From NCBI GenBank assembly GCA_021796235.1, contig JAJYOJ010000004.1, positions 18,102-82,101 on the forward strand: a stretch of DNA of 64,000 nt, written 5' to 3'. How positions within the stretch are numbered: position 1 is the first letter of the stretch; the number at the start of each line of letters is the position of its first letter. Below the pieces are notes generated by a model. The model did not search any database. It was not told where the DNA came from and worked only from the letters and a program-made list of their open reading frames with translations. A program made the translations under genes and the position numbers. Source of the DNA: a bacterium. GTDB lineage: Bacteria > Patescibacteriota > Microgenomatia > UBA1406 > GWC2-37-13. Shown here piece after piece: positions 1-8,237 of the stretch.

Positions 1-935
1 TTGAACAAGCTCAGGTTAAAGTTGAAGGATTCAACTTTGACATAAGAAAGCACTTAGTTGATTATGATGATGTTTTGAATAAACAACGCGAAATTATTTA
101 TACGCTACGCAGAAAAATTCTCTCACTTCCGGAAAAAAATAATGAAGAATTTAAACAAACGGTTTTTGACGTCTTTTCCCAAGAAGTAACAGATATTGTA
201 AATGCAAATTTTTCTCTTAAGGAACAGTTTGAAGACGCTGATGTAAATGCATTTATCAAGGAATTAAATCTTATTCTGCAAGTCCAAAAAAATGATATAG
301 AAAAATTTATAAAAACTAAAGATAGTGAAGGAATCCTAAAGTTTTTAAGCGAAAAAATCGAAGCCGAGTTTAAATTGCACGAAAAAAAAACCGGAAAACA
401 ACTGTGGACAGATGTTACACGCATGATTTTTCTTTCAACAATCGACAAATATTGGACAGAACATTTAACTTCGATCGAGGATTTACGGGAGGGTATAAAC
501 TTAAGAGGTTACGCCCAGCTCGATCCGTTAGTCGAGTACAAAAACGAAGCCTATTCGATGTTTGAAAAATTAGTCGGGGACATAAACTTTGAAGTGACCA
601 GGAGGCTTTTCAAGGTGGAGGTGGAGATGTCGCCTTCTCTACCAGTTATAGAAAATAAAGCAAAAGAGAAGGATCTGGTTTATAAATCTGCTTCAAACGT
701 TAACGCTTTTGAGCAAGCCACGAAGCAAACGGTATCCCCTGCCCCGCAACATTTACCGACGTCTACTGTTTCTGGCCCAACCCCGTCAATGCAGCCTCAG
801 CCGCAGGTGCAAACTGCCAAACAGATGGGATTCAAAATCATTCCCCCGGGAGCAACTCAAAAAAAACCCGGCCGCAACGATCCGTGCTGGTGCGGCAGCG
901 GGAAAAAATATAAGAAATGCCATTACCCGAATTAA
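1..935 (+). CDS. secA: SecA preprotein translocase ATPase, C-terminal part (cut by window edge)
   Basis: The reading frame is open from the left edge, so only about the last 310 residues are present. It begins with the conserved SecA stretch NFDIRKHLVDYDDVLNKQR, continues through the helical scaffold and wing (SIEDLREGINLRGYAQLDPLVEYK), then a proline- and glutamine-rich linker, and ends in a SEC-C zinc motif, RNDPCWCGSGKKYKKCH. SecA is the motor that drives unfolded preproteins through SecYEG; the SEC-C tail binds zinc and contacts SecB or ribosomes in other bacteria. A TTG inside the YDDVLN motif (base 75) could be mistaken for a start, but the conserved residues before it show the gene begins outside the window. 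Identification is secure. Confidence 0.97.
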   Translation, partial: EQAQVKVEGFNFDIRKHLVDYDDVLNKQREIIYTLRRKILSLPEKNNEEFKQTVFDVFSQEVTDIVNANFSLKEQFEDADVNAFIKELNLILQVQKNDIEKFIKTKDSEGILKFLSEKIEAEFKLHEKKTGKQLWTDVTRMIFLSTIDKYWTEHLTSIEDLREGINLRGYAQLDPLVEYKNEAYSMFEKLVGDINFEVTRRLFKVEVEMSPSLPVIENKAKEKDLVYKSASNVNAFEQATKQTVSPAPQHLPTSTVSGPTPSMQPQPQVQTAKQMGFKIIPPGATQKKPGRNDPCWCGSGKKYKKCHYPN

Positions 936-942
936 GAAATAA

Positions 943-1308
943 ATGAAAATAAGAGGACTAGAAAGCCACACAAAGGCTTTTATAGCAGTATTGATAACAG
1001 ATTTTTTTTGGTTCAGCTCAGGCTTAATAAGCCATTTCTTAATAAATCAATTTCTCTAAAGAATAATTTATTAGGAAATATCTTGATCTCGGTTGGGGTT
1101 TTATGTTACTCGATTTATTTGATCCTTTAAACATGGAACAGCGTTAATAGCATCAGTGTCATTATATGTTCAACCGCTTGGAACCTTTATGCTGGCAGGA
1201 TTTTTCTTAGGTGAACGATTAACTTTGACCTTTACTAGCGGGGCGGTTCTCGTTTTTCTCGGAGCCGGTATAATTTCCTTAAAAAGAAACAAGCCTATAA
1301 CTACTTAA
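943..1308 (+). pseudogene. Decayed EamA/DMT-family transporter remnant
   Basis: Eight bases after secA an ATG opens a frame reading MKIRGLESHTKAF and a first membrane helix (IAVLITDFFWFSSGLISHF), then hits a stop. A second piece near 1066-1127 reads like the start of the second EamA repeat (GNILISVGVLCYSIYLIL) and also stops. From about 1141 a third piece runs to the TAA through the typical C-terminal helices (VQPLGTFMLAGFFLGERLTL, then VLVFLGAGIISLKR). The order matches a ten-helix EamA permease of about 290 residues, but most of the length is deleted. Its last bases overlap the end of glmS. I infer a once functional drug/metabolite exporter lost by internal deletions. Confidence 0.75.
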
Positions 1309-3079
1309 CCGTCACGCTTTTGGCAATGTTTCTAGGTTTGTCGACATCGTGTCCCAGCATTGTTCCCAAGTAATAAGCCAAAAGCTGCAACGGTACGATA
1401 TTCATAACCGCACTTGTCTCCCCACAGTCGGGAACTTTAAGATGCAAACTGAAATTCTCATGAGCCTCCGGTGAGATTCCAATTACATAGGCACCTCTGG
1501 CCCGAACTTCATTAATGGCATTGTTGATATCAGACTTCACCTTATCATTATTCATAACTACAATTACAGGAATGCCTTCCTCTATCAGAGTTATCGCATA
1601 GTGTTTCAAGTCGCCGGCTGGAATTGCCTGAGCGTGTTTATAGGAATCCTCAATTATTTTAATCATCCCTTCTCTGACAATCTGATAATTTTGATATTTA
1701 CCCATTAAGAATATATCGTGTGAGTTAATAAGTTTTTTTGCTAATTGCTTAACTTGCTTAGAATCAGATTGCAAATAGCTTTCAATTTTTTTTGCCAGCT
1801 CTTTTAAGTTAGTTTTAGCTTCTGCCACCTGGCCTACAGTTGTTTTTACCACGAGATAACCCCAGACTATTTGCGAAACGAAGACTTTTGTCGAGAGCAC
1901 ACAAATTTCCGGTCCTGCTTGTGCCATAAATTTATAGTCAGCGATACGCGTCATCATCGATCCGGGCATATTCACAAAAGAGGCAATTTTTACCCCTTTC
2001 TTCTTGGCATATTCCAAAACCTCAAGAACGTCGGCGGTTTCCCCGCTTTGTGACGGTGCGAGTATCAGGTCTCCTTTTGAAAATAAATTGTAATAATCAC
2101 GGGCATCAGCTCCGACTAGACTAATGCAGTTTATTTTGGCGATCTCTCTGAGATAGAAAGCTGTTTGTGCCGCAGCCACTCCGGCTGTTCCAGAACCGAT
2201 CGCGTAAACTGTTTTGGCTTTTTTAATTTCAGAAGCCAATTTAGCATAATCTAATCCGTTTTGTTTTATTAATTGTCTGATCGCAAACGGTTCTTCATGG
2301 ATCTCTTTTAGCATAAAGTAATCGTAACCCTCTTTATCGATCTTACTTTTTTCAATTTTAATGTCTTCAAGTTTATAATTTTCTTTACTGCCGGTTTTAA
2401 TATCAAATAACTCAACGCGGTTATCTGAACATCTGACAATTTTGCCGTTATCGACAACGATCAATTTTTTCGTCATTTCCGCAAAGGACAATGCATCAGA
2501 GGAAAAGAAGATCTCAGCAGTTTGCGGATTAGTTCCTATGACTAGAGGTGAACCATTGCGCGCTGCGATGATTTCTCCGGAATGCTTTGCTAGTATAATA
2601 ATTGTGTTTCTTCCTTCAAGCTGTAAAAAAGCATTTCGAACTGCAGAAAGCAAATAAGCTGTTTTTTTTAATTCGTCTTCAATGAGTCTCACGATGACTT
2701 CTGTGTCGGTCTGAGTTACAAACTTATAGCCTTTTTTACTGAGGCTTTTTTTTAAGTCCTCATAATTTTCAACGATCCCATTTTGCGCCAGAGCAAATGA
2801 TTTATCAGTTGAGAAATGGGGATGAGCATTGATATCGGTAACTGCGCCGGTCGTTGCCCAACGCGTATGACCAATTCCAATAGAGCTTTTCGGTAATTTT
2901 TTCCAATCATCCGCTTCGCTAATCTTTCCCGCCCTTTTCGCAATCAGAATATTTCCTTTAGATTGGACTGCGATTCCCCAAGAATCATATCCCCGATATT
3001 CAAGTCGCTTCAGACCCAATAAAACCGTTTTTGCAGCATCGCCCGACTTATCATTCACGACACCAAAAATACCACACAT
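1301..3079 (-). CDS. glmS: Glutamine--fructose-6-phosphate aminotransferase (isomerizing)
   Basis: GlmS makes glucosamine-6-phosphate from fructose-6-phosphate and glutamine, the first committed step to UDP-GlcNAc and peptidoglycan. At 592 residues it is the usual length. The start is fixed by MCGIFGVV, because the catalytic N-terminal Cys2 of the Ntn-type glutaminase must follow Met1. GHTRWATTG and the NGIVENY loop are glutaminase-domain signatures. Two SIS sugar isomerase domains follow (GSGTAGVAAAQ and SQSGETADVLE near residues 295-350; KYQNYQIVREGMIKI near 460), and the tail DKPRNIAKSVTVK is the GlmS C-terminal active-site segment. No glmS ribozyme-like leader is evident upstream. Confidence 0.97.
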   Translation of the reverse strand: MCGIFGVVNDKSGDAAKTVLLGLKRLEYRGYDSWGIAVQSKGNILIAKRAGKISEADDWKKLPKSSIGIGHTRWATTGAVTDINAHPHFSTDKSFALAQNGIVENYEDLKKSLSKKGYKFVTQTDTEVIVRLIEDELKKTAYLLSAVRNAFLQLEGRNTIIILAKHSGEIIAARNGSPLVIGTNPQTAEIFFSSDALSFAEMTKKLIVVDNGKIVRCSDNRVELFDIKTGSKENYKLEDIKIEKSKIDKEGYDYFMLKEIHEEPFAIRQLIKQNGLDYAKLASEIKKAKTVYAIGSGTAGVAAAQTAFYLREIAKINCISLVGADARDYYNLFSKGDLILAPSQSGETADVLEVLEYAKKKGVKIASFVNMPGSMMTRIADYKFMAQAGPEICVLSTKVFVSQIVWGYLVVKTTVGQVAEAKTNLKELAKKIESYLQSDSKQVKQLAKKLINSHDIFLMGKYQNYQIVREGMIKIIEDSYKHAQAIPAGDLKHYAITLIEEGIPVIVVMNNDKVKSDINNAINEVRARGAYVIGISPEAHENFSLHLKVPDCGETSAVMNIVPLQLLAYYLGTMLGHDVDKPRNIAKSVTVK

Positions 3080-3221
3080 AATGGTTTAAGAAGCTCAATG
3101 AAAAATATTAATTTTAAGAGGGTAGTTGGTTATTTGTTTTTTCTTTCAAAAAAACATTAAAGTTGACAACCGCAACTTGGAGGTCCCCGCAGATGATATT
3201 TCGAACACCTCCACTTCGTAT

Positions 3222-3238
3222 CCCCGCCAATGACGGGG
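3222..3238. repeat. Small GC hairpin in the glmS / CvpA-CAP intergenic gap
   Basis: CCCCG and CGGGG arms flank a 7-base loop in an otherwise AT-rich 260-base gap. No T-run follows on either strand, so it is not a convincing terminator. The rest of the gap (3080-3324) shows no gene that I can support. Confidence 0.3.
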
Positions 3239-3324
3239 CCACACGCTTGAATATTGATAATAACTACGCCTTTTCAAAGAGCTTTTCAGCAAAGGATAGC
3301 AAAAGGAAAACTTGTTGTCAAATC

Positions 3325-3333
3325 TGCTAAAAT
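3325..3333 (+). promoter_or_regulatory. Extended -10 promoter of the CvpA-CAP gene
   Basis: TGCTAAAAT is an extended -10 element ending six bases before the ATG. The same string, CTGCTAAAATTGA, occurs upstream of ftsH on the other strand, which supports a real promoter. Transcription would start at or next to the start codon (leaderless mRNA). No good -35 is visible. Confidence 0.6.
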
Positions 3334-3339
3334 TGAAGG

Positions 3340-4306
3340 ATGCAAGGAAACTGGGTGGACTTGGTTTTTTTACTTCTTATTGTTTACTTTGTTTTGACCA
3401 ATAACGGATTCATCGATACTTTTTTTGAAGGAATGGGTTTTTTGGTCTCACTTTTTGTTTCTTATAAACTATATGCCTTATTTGGAAATCTATTAATTGT
3501 CAACTTTACTTTCCCGAAAGGAATTGCCGAGGCAGCAGGTTTCTTTATTGCCTGGTTTCTAGCGGAAGCATTTTTTTATTTGATAATTGGTACAGTTTTG
3601 ATTCCGCATTTAAAAAAACTGGAAGAACATCCGGTTAATATTTCTTTGGGGTTTTTGGCCGCGGCTTTTCAAGCATCATTGCTTTTCCTTTTTGTAGTGA
3701 GTCTAATTTTTGCTTTTCCCGTACAAGGGCAGATTAAAAATGATATCCTTAATTCACGTACTGGACCATTCTTTGTCAATCTTTCGCAGTCGTTTGAGAA
3801 ACAGATAACTAATATATTCGGGGGTGCAATTGATGAAACTTTAAACTTTTTAACTGTTAAGCCGGATTCTTCTGAAATTGTAAACCTCGGATTTAAGTTA
3901 AAGGAAAGTCAAGTTTCAGTCGATCCGCAGTCCGAACAAGTAATGTTTGATCTTATCAACAAAGAACGGACTCAAAGAGGTATCCCCCCCTTGACTGCAA
4001 GTATTGAGCTTAAGGATTTAGCCAGAAACTACGGTACGCAAATATTTGCGACAGGTGTGTTCTCCCACGTTTCGGGGTCTGGACGGATCGACGCCCGCAG
4101 ATCGTGCTAATAGAGCCGGAGTTTTTTACACTGTTATCGGTGAGAATTTGGCTTATGCCCCTGATGTTTATATTGCACATCAGGGTTTAATGAACTCACC
4201 TGGTCACCGAGCCAACATTTTATCTACCAGTTACGGAAAAATGGGTATCGGCGTTATTGATGGTGGAATTTACGGCAAGGTTTTTGTGCAGGAATTCACG
4301 AATTAA
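3340..4306 (+). CDS. CvpA-like membrane protein with C-terminal CAP domain, frameshifted
   Basis: The N-terminal ~190 residues contain four hydrophobic segments with the spacing of colicin V production (CvpA) proteins. From about residue 205 a CAP/SCP (cysteine-rich secretory, PR-1) domain begins: SEQVMFDLINKERTQRG, then FSHVS. The frame breaks at a GGGG run (4074-4077) and stops at 4110. Removing one G restores SGLDGSTPADRANRAG, GENLAY and NSPGHRANIL up to the TAA at 4306. The span is 967 bases, exactly one more than a 321-codon gene plus stop. It is either a real one-base insertion or a homopolymer sequencing error. CvpA-CAP fusions fit an envelope protein whose CAP domain lies outside the membrane; the activity is unknown. 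Confidence 0.8.
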
Positions 4307-5232
4307 AATAATCCTATTTGATTTTTATCTTCTTTTAAAGTTTTTTCTTTTTTTGCTTCAATCTTGGTGGTTTCTTGATTCGCAAAAAAGCGCTGGATTA
4401 AGGATGTCATTTCATAATCAGCTAAAAAATCTTTAAGATCTGGTCTGAAACCTGAGAAACTGGATTCTTTTTCCGAAGTTTTGATATCGACGTTTTTAAG
4501 AATTGTTGCCAGCTTATGAGACATAAGGACACTTTCTTTGTGTGTTTCTAGGATTGCCTGAATTTTTCCGTCAATTTTTTTTAAATTTTTAAAAATATTT
4601 TCTATTGAGCCATATTCTTGTAGTAGTTTTGCTGCCGTTTTGGGGCCAATGCCTTTAGCCCCTTTATAGTTATCCGACTGGTCACCCATGAGCGCTTTAA
4701 AATCCGGAATCTGATTAGGTTTAATGCCAAATCTTTTTTCGACCGCCGCTTCATCATAGATGACTTGTTTAGTAAAACCAATCTGCGGAGTAATAACAAA
4801 TACGTTAGAATTAATAAGCTGCAGAATATCTTTGTCTCCGGAAAGAATTAGAACGCGATATTCATTTTTATCAAATTGTCGGCTTAGCGTTCCAATCACG
4901 TCGTCTGCTTCATATCCGGCTTTTTCAAGATGAGTTACGCCAGCCCGATCAAGCGCTTCTTTTACTGCTGGGAATTGCGAAGAGAGATTATCTTCCATCT
5001 TGGGTCGGTGCGACTGGTACTGCGCAAACATTTTTTTTCTAAAGGTAGGGACAGGAGTATCAAAACAAACCACAACATTTGCTGGTTTAAAATCGGCTAC
5101 GGCTTTATTAAGCATGGTAAGAAATCCGTAAATTGCATTGGTTGGCATACCGTTTTTAGTTTTAAACGGAGGTATGGCGTGGTACGCACGGTGCATTATT
5201 GCATTACCGTCGATAATAAGAAGAGTTTTCAT
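4303..5232 (-). CDS. 5'-3' exonuclease, stand-alone PolA N-terminal domain
   Basis: The protein is the flap endonuclease / 5'-3' exonuclease domain of DNA polymerase I without the polymerase (309 residues). Metal-ligand regions are visible: LLIIDGNAIMHRAYHA at the N-terminus, YEADDVIGTL near residue 105 and LSGDKDILQL near 130. The helix-hairpin-helix GDQSDNYKGAKGIGPKTA lies near 185. It would remove RNA primers and process flaps during lagging-strand repair. The last five residues, QIGLF, look like a sliding-clamp binding pentapeptide. The start overlaps the end of ftsH by four bases, so the two are probably translated together. Confidence 0.92.
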   Translation of the reverse strand: MKTLLIIDGNAIMHRAYHAIPPFKTKNGMPTNAIYGFLTMLNKAVADFKPANVVVCFDTPVPTFRKKMFAQYQSHRPKMEDNLSSQFPAVKEALDRAGVTHLEKAGYEADDVIGTLSRQFDKNEYRVLILSGDKDILQLINSNVFVITPQIGFTKQVIYDEAAVEKRFGIKPNQIPDFKALMGDQSDNYKGAKGIGPKTAAKLLQEYGSIENIFKNLKKIDGKIQAILETHKESVLMSHKLATILKNVDIKTSEKESSFSGFRPDLKDFLADYEMTSLIQRFFANQETTKIEAKKEKTLKEDKNQIGLF

Positions 5233-7139
5233 GAGTTTTTTGCCAAAGCATCAAGTTTTTTTTTGGTACCGACTATTTTTTCAAACTCTTCTGCGTCAAG
5301 ACTTTCTTTCTGAAGCAGCGCTTCGGCAACTTTATTCAGAAGATCCTGTTTTTCTTTTAAGGTTTTTACAGCAGTATCGTAACATTTCGTTATAATCTTT
5401 TTTATTTCTTGGTCAATCTTACCTTGCATTTCTTGGGAGACAGGGTTCTGTTCGTAATAGCTTTTTCCCCATTCAGTTATATCCATTGTCGGGCCAAAGT
5501 TGATCGGTCCAAGCTCACTCATACCGTATTCGATTACCATAGATTTGGCAATTTGGGTGGCTTGATCAAAATCATTGGCAGCACCGGTTGTCGTCTCGTC
5601 AAAAACTAACTCTTCCGCAGCTCGTCCTCCCATCATTACAGAAATTTCCTCCAAAAGATGCGTCTTTGTTTCATGCAGTTTGTCTTTTGCAGGGGGAATT
5701 AGTGTGTATCCTAGAGCCATGCCGCGTGAGACAATCGAAATCCGATGCACGGGATCGGTATGAAGAAGAAAATGCGAAACAATCGCGTGGCCTGCTTCGT
5801 GATAAGCAGTAAGTTTTTTATCGGTGTCTGATTGAAGCCGCTTTTTTTCCGGACCAAGTTTTACTTTAGTTGCGGCTTCTTCGATATCGTCCATGGTGAT
5901 TTTATCCTTTGCATTACGCGCCGCATGAATAGCTGCTTCATTTAACATGTTTTCCAGATCAGCGCCTGAAAATCCAACCGTCCTTTTGGCAATTTTTTCC
6001 CAATCAACGTCTTCGGAGAACGGTTTTCCTTTGGCATGAATTTTTATTATCTCCTTTCGGCCTTCAGCATCGGGATAGTCAACCATAATGCGTCGATCAA
6101 ATCTTCCTGGGCGTAAAAGTGCCGTATCTAAAAGATCGCCACGGTTTGTAGCTGCAATTACCACAACTTGTTCACTAGGCGCAAATCCGTCCATCTCAAC
6201 CAAAATCTGATTCAAGGTTTGTTCCCGCTCATCGTGCGACGGCATGACTCCCACCGACCGGGCTCGACCAATGGCATCAACTTCGTCTATAAAAATAATT
6301 GAAGGGGCACTTTTTTTGGCTACAGAAAAAAGATCGCGTACACGTGCCGCTCCAATGCCAACCAACATCTCCATAAACTCAGATCCAGCAATTGAGAAAA
6401 AAGGAACATTCGCTTCGCCGGCTACGGCTTTGGCAAGAAGAGTTTTGCCACATCCCGAGGGTCCAACCAGGAGAACGCCTTTGGGCGTACGGGCACCAAG
6501 TTTTTTATACTTATCCGGGTGTTTCAAAAAGTCAACAACCTCTTCGAGTTCTTTTTTAGCCTCGTTGACTCCGGCAACATTAGAAAAAGTTATTTTCGGC
6601 ATGTCTTTGTTAAACCGCTTGGCGCGAGATTGACCAAAAGAAAAAACTGAGTCCTGTGCGCCTTTAGCCTGCCGGAAGAGAAAGATAAAAAAGGCGACCA
6701 TAAGAATGGTTGGAATAATATTGCTCAAAAAATTAATAAGGCCAGATGAACCTTGAGTATCTTCAATTGTAATATTAACTTTGTTGGGATCTATGCCTGA
6801 GTCTTTTAGTACCTGTATGAATCCCTCACTGGGCTCTTTATAGGTTAGAGCCAAACTATTGTCTTTGTAAGTTACGATTACTTTATTGTCAATAACATCA
6901 ACTTTTTTGATTTTTCCCGCTTTAATATCTTGAACAACCTGGGTTAAAGACTTTTGGGGTAGAGCTTGTTTTAATCCGCTGGAAATCGATTGGTAAGCAA
7001 AAAAAAGAAAGAGGATGACAAATACGATTATAAAGACATTTTTTAAATCAAAGTTAAAGCGAAACTCTGCAATCCTTTTGATCGGGTCATTCGGAATGAC
7101 TTCCTTGTGATTATTTGACCCATTTTTTTTAGCTGCCAT
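5229..7139 (-). CDS. ftsH: ATP-dependent zinc metalloprotease FtsH
   Basis: FtsH is a membrane-anchored AAA+ protease that degrades misassembled membrane proteins and selected regulators. Two transmembrane helices (about residues 33-50 and 138-156) frame a small extracytoplasmic domain. The AAA module has Walker A GPSGCGKT (226-233; the usual GPPGTGKT is altered), Walker [11 protein letters not shown] and the SRH segment [19 protein letters not shown]. The M41 protease site is HEAGH (447-451). At 636 residues it is full length. It heads a two-gene minus-strand unit with the exonuclease and is divergent from tsaCE. Confidence 0.97.
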   Translation of the reverse strand: MAAKKNGSNNHKEVIPNDPIKRIAEFRFNFDLKNVFIIVFVILFLFFAYQSISSGLKQALPQKSLTQVVQDIKAGKIKKVDVIDNKVIVTYKDNSLALTYKEPSEGFIQVLKDSGIDPNKVNITIEDTQGSSGLINFLSNIIPTILMVAFFIFLFRQAKGAQDSVFSFGQSRAKRFNKDMPKITFSNVAGVNEAKKELEEVVDFLKHPDKYKKLGARTPKGVLLVGPSGCGKTLLAKAVAGEANVPFFSIAGSEFMEMLVGIGAARVRDLFSVAKKSAPSIIFIDEVDAIGRARSVGVMPSHDEREQTLNQILVEMDGFAPSEQVVVIAATNRGDLLDTALLRPGRFDRRIMVDYPDAEGRKEIIKIHAKGKPFSEDVDWEKIAKRTVGFSGADLENMLNEAAIHAARNAKDKITMDDIEEAATKVKLGPEKKRLQSDTDKKLTAYHEAGHAIVSHFLLHTDPVHRISIVSRGMALGYTLIPPAKDKLHETKTHLLEEISVMMGGRAAEELVFDETTTGAANDFDQATQIAKSMVIEYGMSELGPINFGPTMDITEWGKSYYEQNPVSQEMQGKIDQEIKKIITKCYDTAVKTLKEKQDLLNKVAEALLQKESLDAEEFEKIVGTKKKLDALAKNS

Positions 7140-7145
7140 TTATCA

Positions 7146-7154
7146 ATTTTAGCA
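7146..7154 (-). promoter_or_regulatory. Extended -10 promoter of ftsH
   Basis: On the minus strand TGCTAAAAT ends six bases before the ftsH ATG. It lies back to back with the tsaCE promoter in a 45-base divergent gap, so both promoters crowd the same DNA. A leaderless ftsH mRNA is expected. Confidence 0.55.
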
Positions 7155-7161
7155 GAAATTT

Positions 7162-7177
7162 TGTTAGAATTGGAGGG
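7162..7177 (+). promoter_or_regulatory. Extended -10 and Shine-Dalgarno of tsaCE
   Basis: TGTTAGAAT (7162-7170) fits an extended -10, and TGGAGGG (7171-7177) is a strong ribosome-binding site seven bases before the ATG at 7185. This spacing favours that ATG over the TTG at 7161. Because the SD lies right after the -10 element, an mRNA from this promoter would retain little or none of it; the SD may serve transcripts that start further upstream. Confidence 0.5.
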
Positions 7178-7184
7178 TAAATAT

Positions 7185-8237
7185 ATGAAAATCATTAGGT
7201 TGAATGAAGGCGCCGTTTTAGAAGCCTGCAAAATTATAAAATCAGGCGGACTTATTGTCGCACCTTCTGATACCGTCTATGGTCTTTTAGCCGACGCTAC
7301 GAACGGCGCGGCGGTAAAAAAATTAATTGCGTTTAAGAATAGACCTTGGGGCAAACCGATTTCGGTTTTTGTTTCTGATTTTTCAATGCTCGGACGTCTG
7401 GTTAAAATTAGTAAGAAGCAAAAAGCAGTTTTATCCGAATTGCTACCTGGTCCGTTCACAGTCATACTTCCGGGAAAACAGCGCGTTTCAAAACTTCTAG
7501 AATCGGAAAAAGGTATGTTGGGGGTAAGAATTCCGGACTATTCGTTTATCAATAAACTACTGCATATGGTTAATAAACCGATCACCGCAACTTCAGCAAA
7601 TTTATCGGGAAGACCAGCTCATTATAATGTTGAAACATTATTGCATGAATTGCCCAAAAAGAAAAAAGACTTGGTTGACCTTATCGTTGATGCGGGGACC
7701 TTACCAAGGAACAAACCTTCGACGGTTATTGATCTTACAAACGATCGTTTAAAGATAATTAGACAAGGAGACATCATTTTTTCCAAAAAACACAGTTTTG
7801 TTTCAGACTCGCCTCACCGGACAAAAGAGATTGCCCGGTTCACTTTAAAAAAACAGTTAACCAGTTCGTTTAGACCGCTGGTTTTTATTATCGAAGGAGA
7901 ACTTGGCGTCGGCAAAACAGTGTTTGTTAAAGGCATAGGTGAATATTTGGGAATAGAAAATATTATCTCACCGACGTTCACGGTTTCCTACGAATACGAT
8001 GTTAAAATAGGCAATACAAAAAAACTAGTTCATTTTGACTTATACAACATTATCGATCCCCAAGAGTTCAAATATTTAGGGATAGAAACTTACCTAAAAA
8101 AAGGTAACATTTTATGTTTCGAATGGGGGGAAAAAACAGCGGAAATATTAAATGTTTTAAAGAAAAAAGCCAAAATTATTTTTGTAAAAATGCAATATAT
8201 TAATGAAAAGAAAAGAGAAATAGCAATAAAATTATGA
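7185..8237 (+). CDS. Fused TsaC (YrdC/Sua5) - TsaE protein for tRNA t6A synthesis
   Basis: Residues 1-200 are a YrdC/Sua5 domain that makes threonylcarbamoyl-AMP from threonine, bicarbonate and ATP: SGGLIVAPSDTVYGLLADA, KNRPWGKPIS, SANLSG (137-142) and KPSTVID. Residues 212-350 are a TsaE ATPase with Walker A GELGVGKT (238-245), SPTFTVSYEY and LVHFDLYNI. TsaE normally stimulates the TsaB-TsaD complex that transfers the threonylcarbamoyl group to A37 of ANN-decoding tRNAs. TsaC and TsaE are usually separate genes. The next gene is tsaD, overlapping by four bases, so three of the four bacterial t6A activities are in one transcript. No TsaB is seen in the window. Start 7185 is chosen for its SD; a TTG at 7161 would add eight residues. 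Confidence 0.9.
   Translation: MKIIRLNEGAVLEACKIIKSGGLIVAPSDTVYGLLADATNGAAVKKLIAFKNRPWGKPISVFVSDFSMLGRLVKISKKQKAVLSELLPGPFTVILPGKQRVSKLLESEKGMLGVRIPDYSFINKLLHMVNKPITATSANLSGRPAHYNVETLLHELPKKKKDLVDLIVDAGTLPRNKPSTVIDLTNDRLKIIRQGDIIFSKKHSFVSDSPHRTKEIARFTLKKQLTSSFRPLVFIIEGELGVGKTVFVKGIGEYLGIENIISPTFTVSYEYDVKIGNTKKLVHFDLYNIIDPQEFKYLGIETYLKKGNILCFEWGEKTAEILNVLKKKAKIIFVKMQYINEKKREIAIKL

Noticed and set aside
3080..3330. glmS ribozyme or a gene in the glmS upstream gap
   Set aside because: The gap lacks the ribozyme core, and no frame of useful length with a start signal exists; only short inverted repeats are seen.
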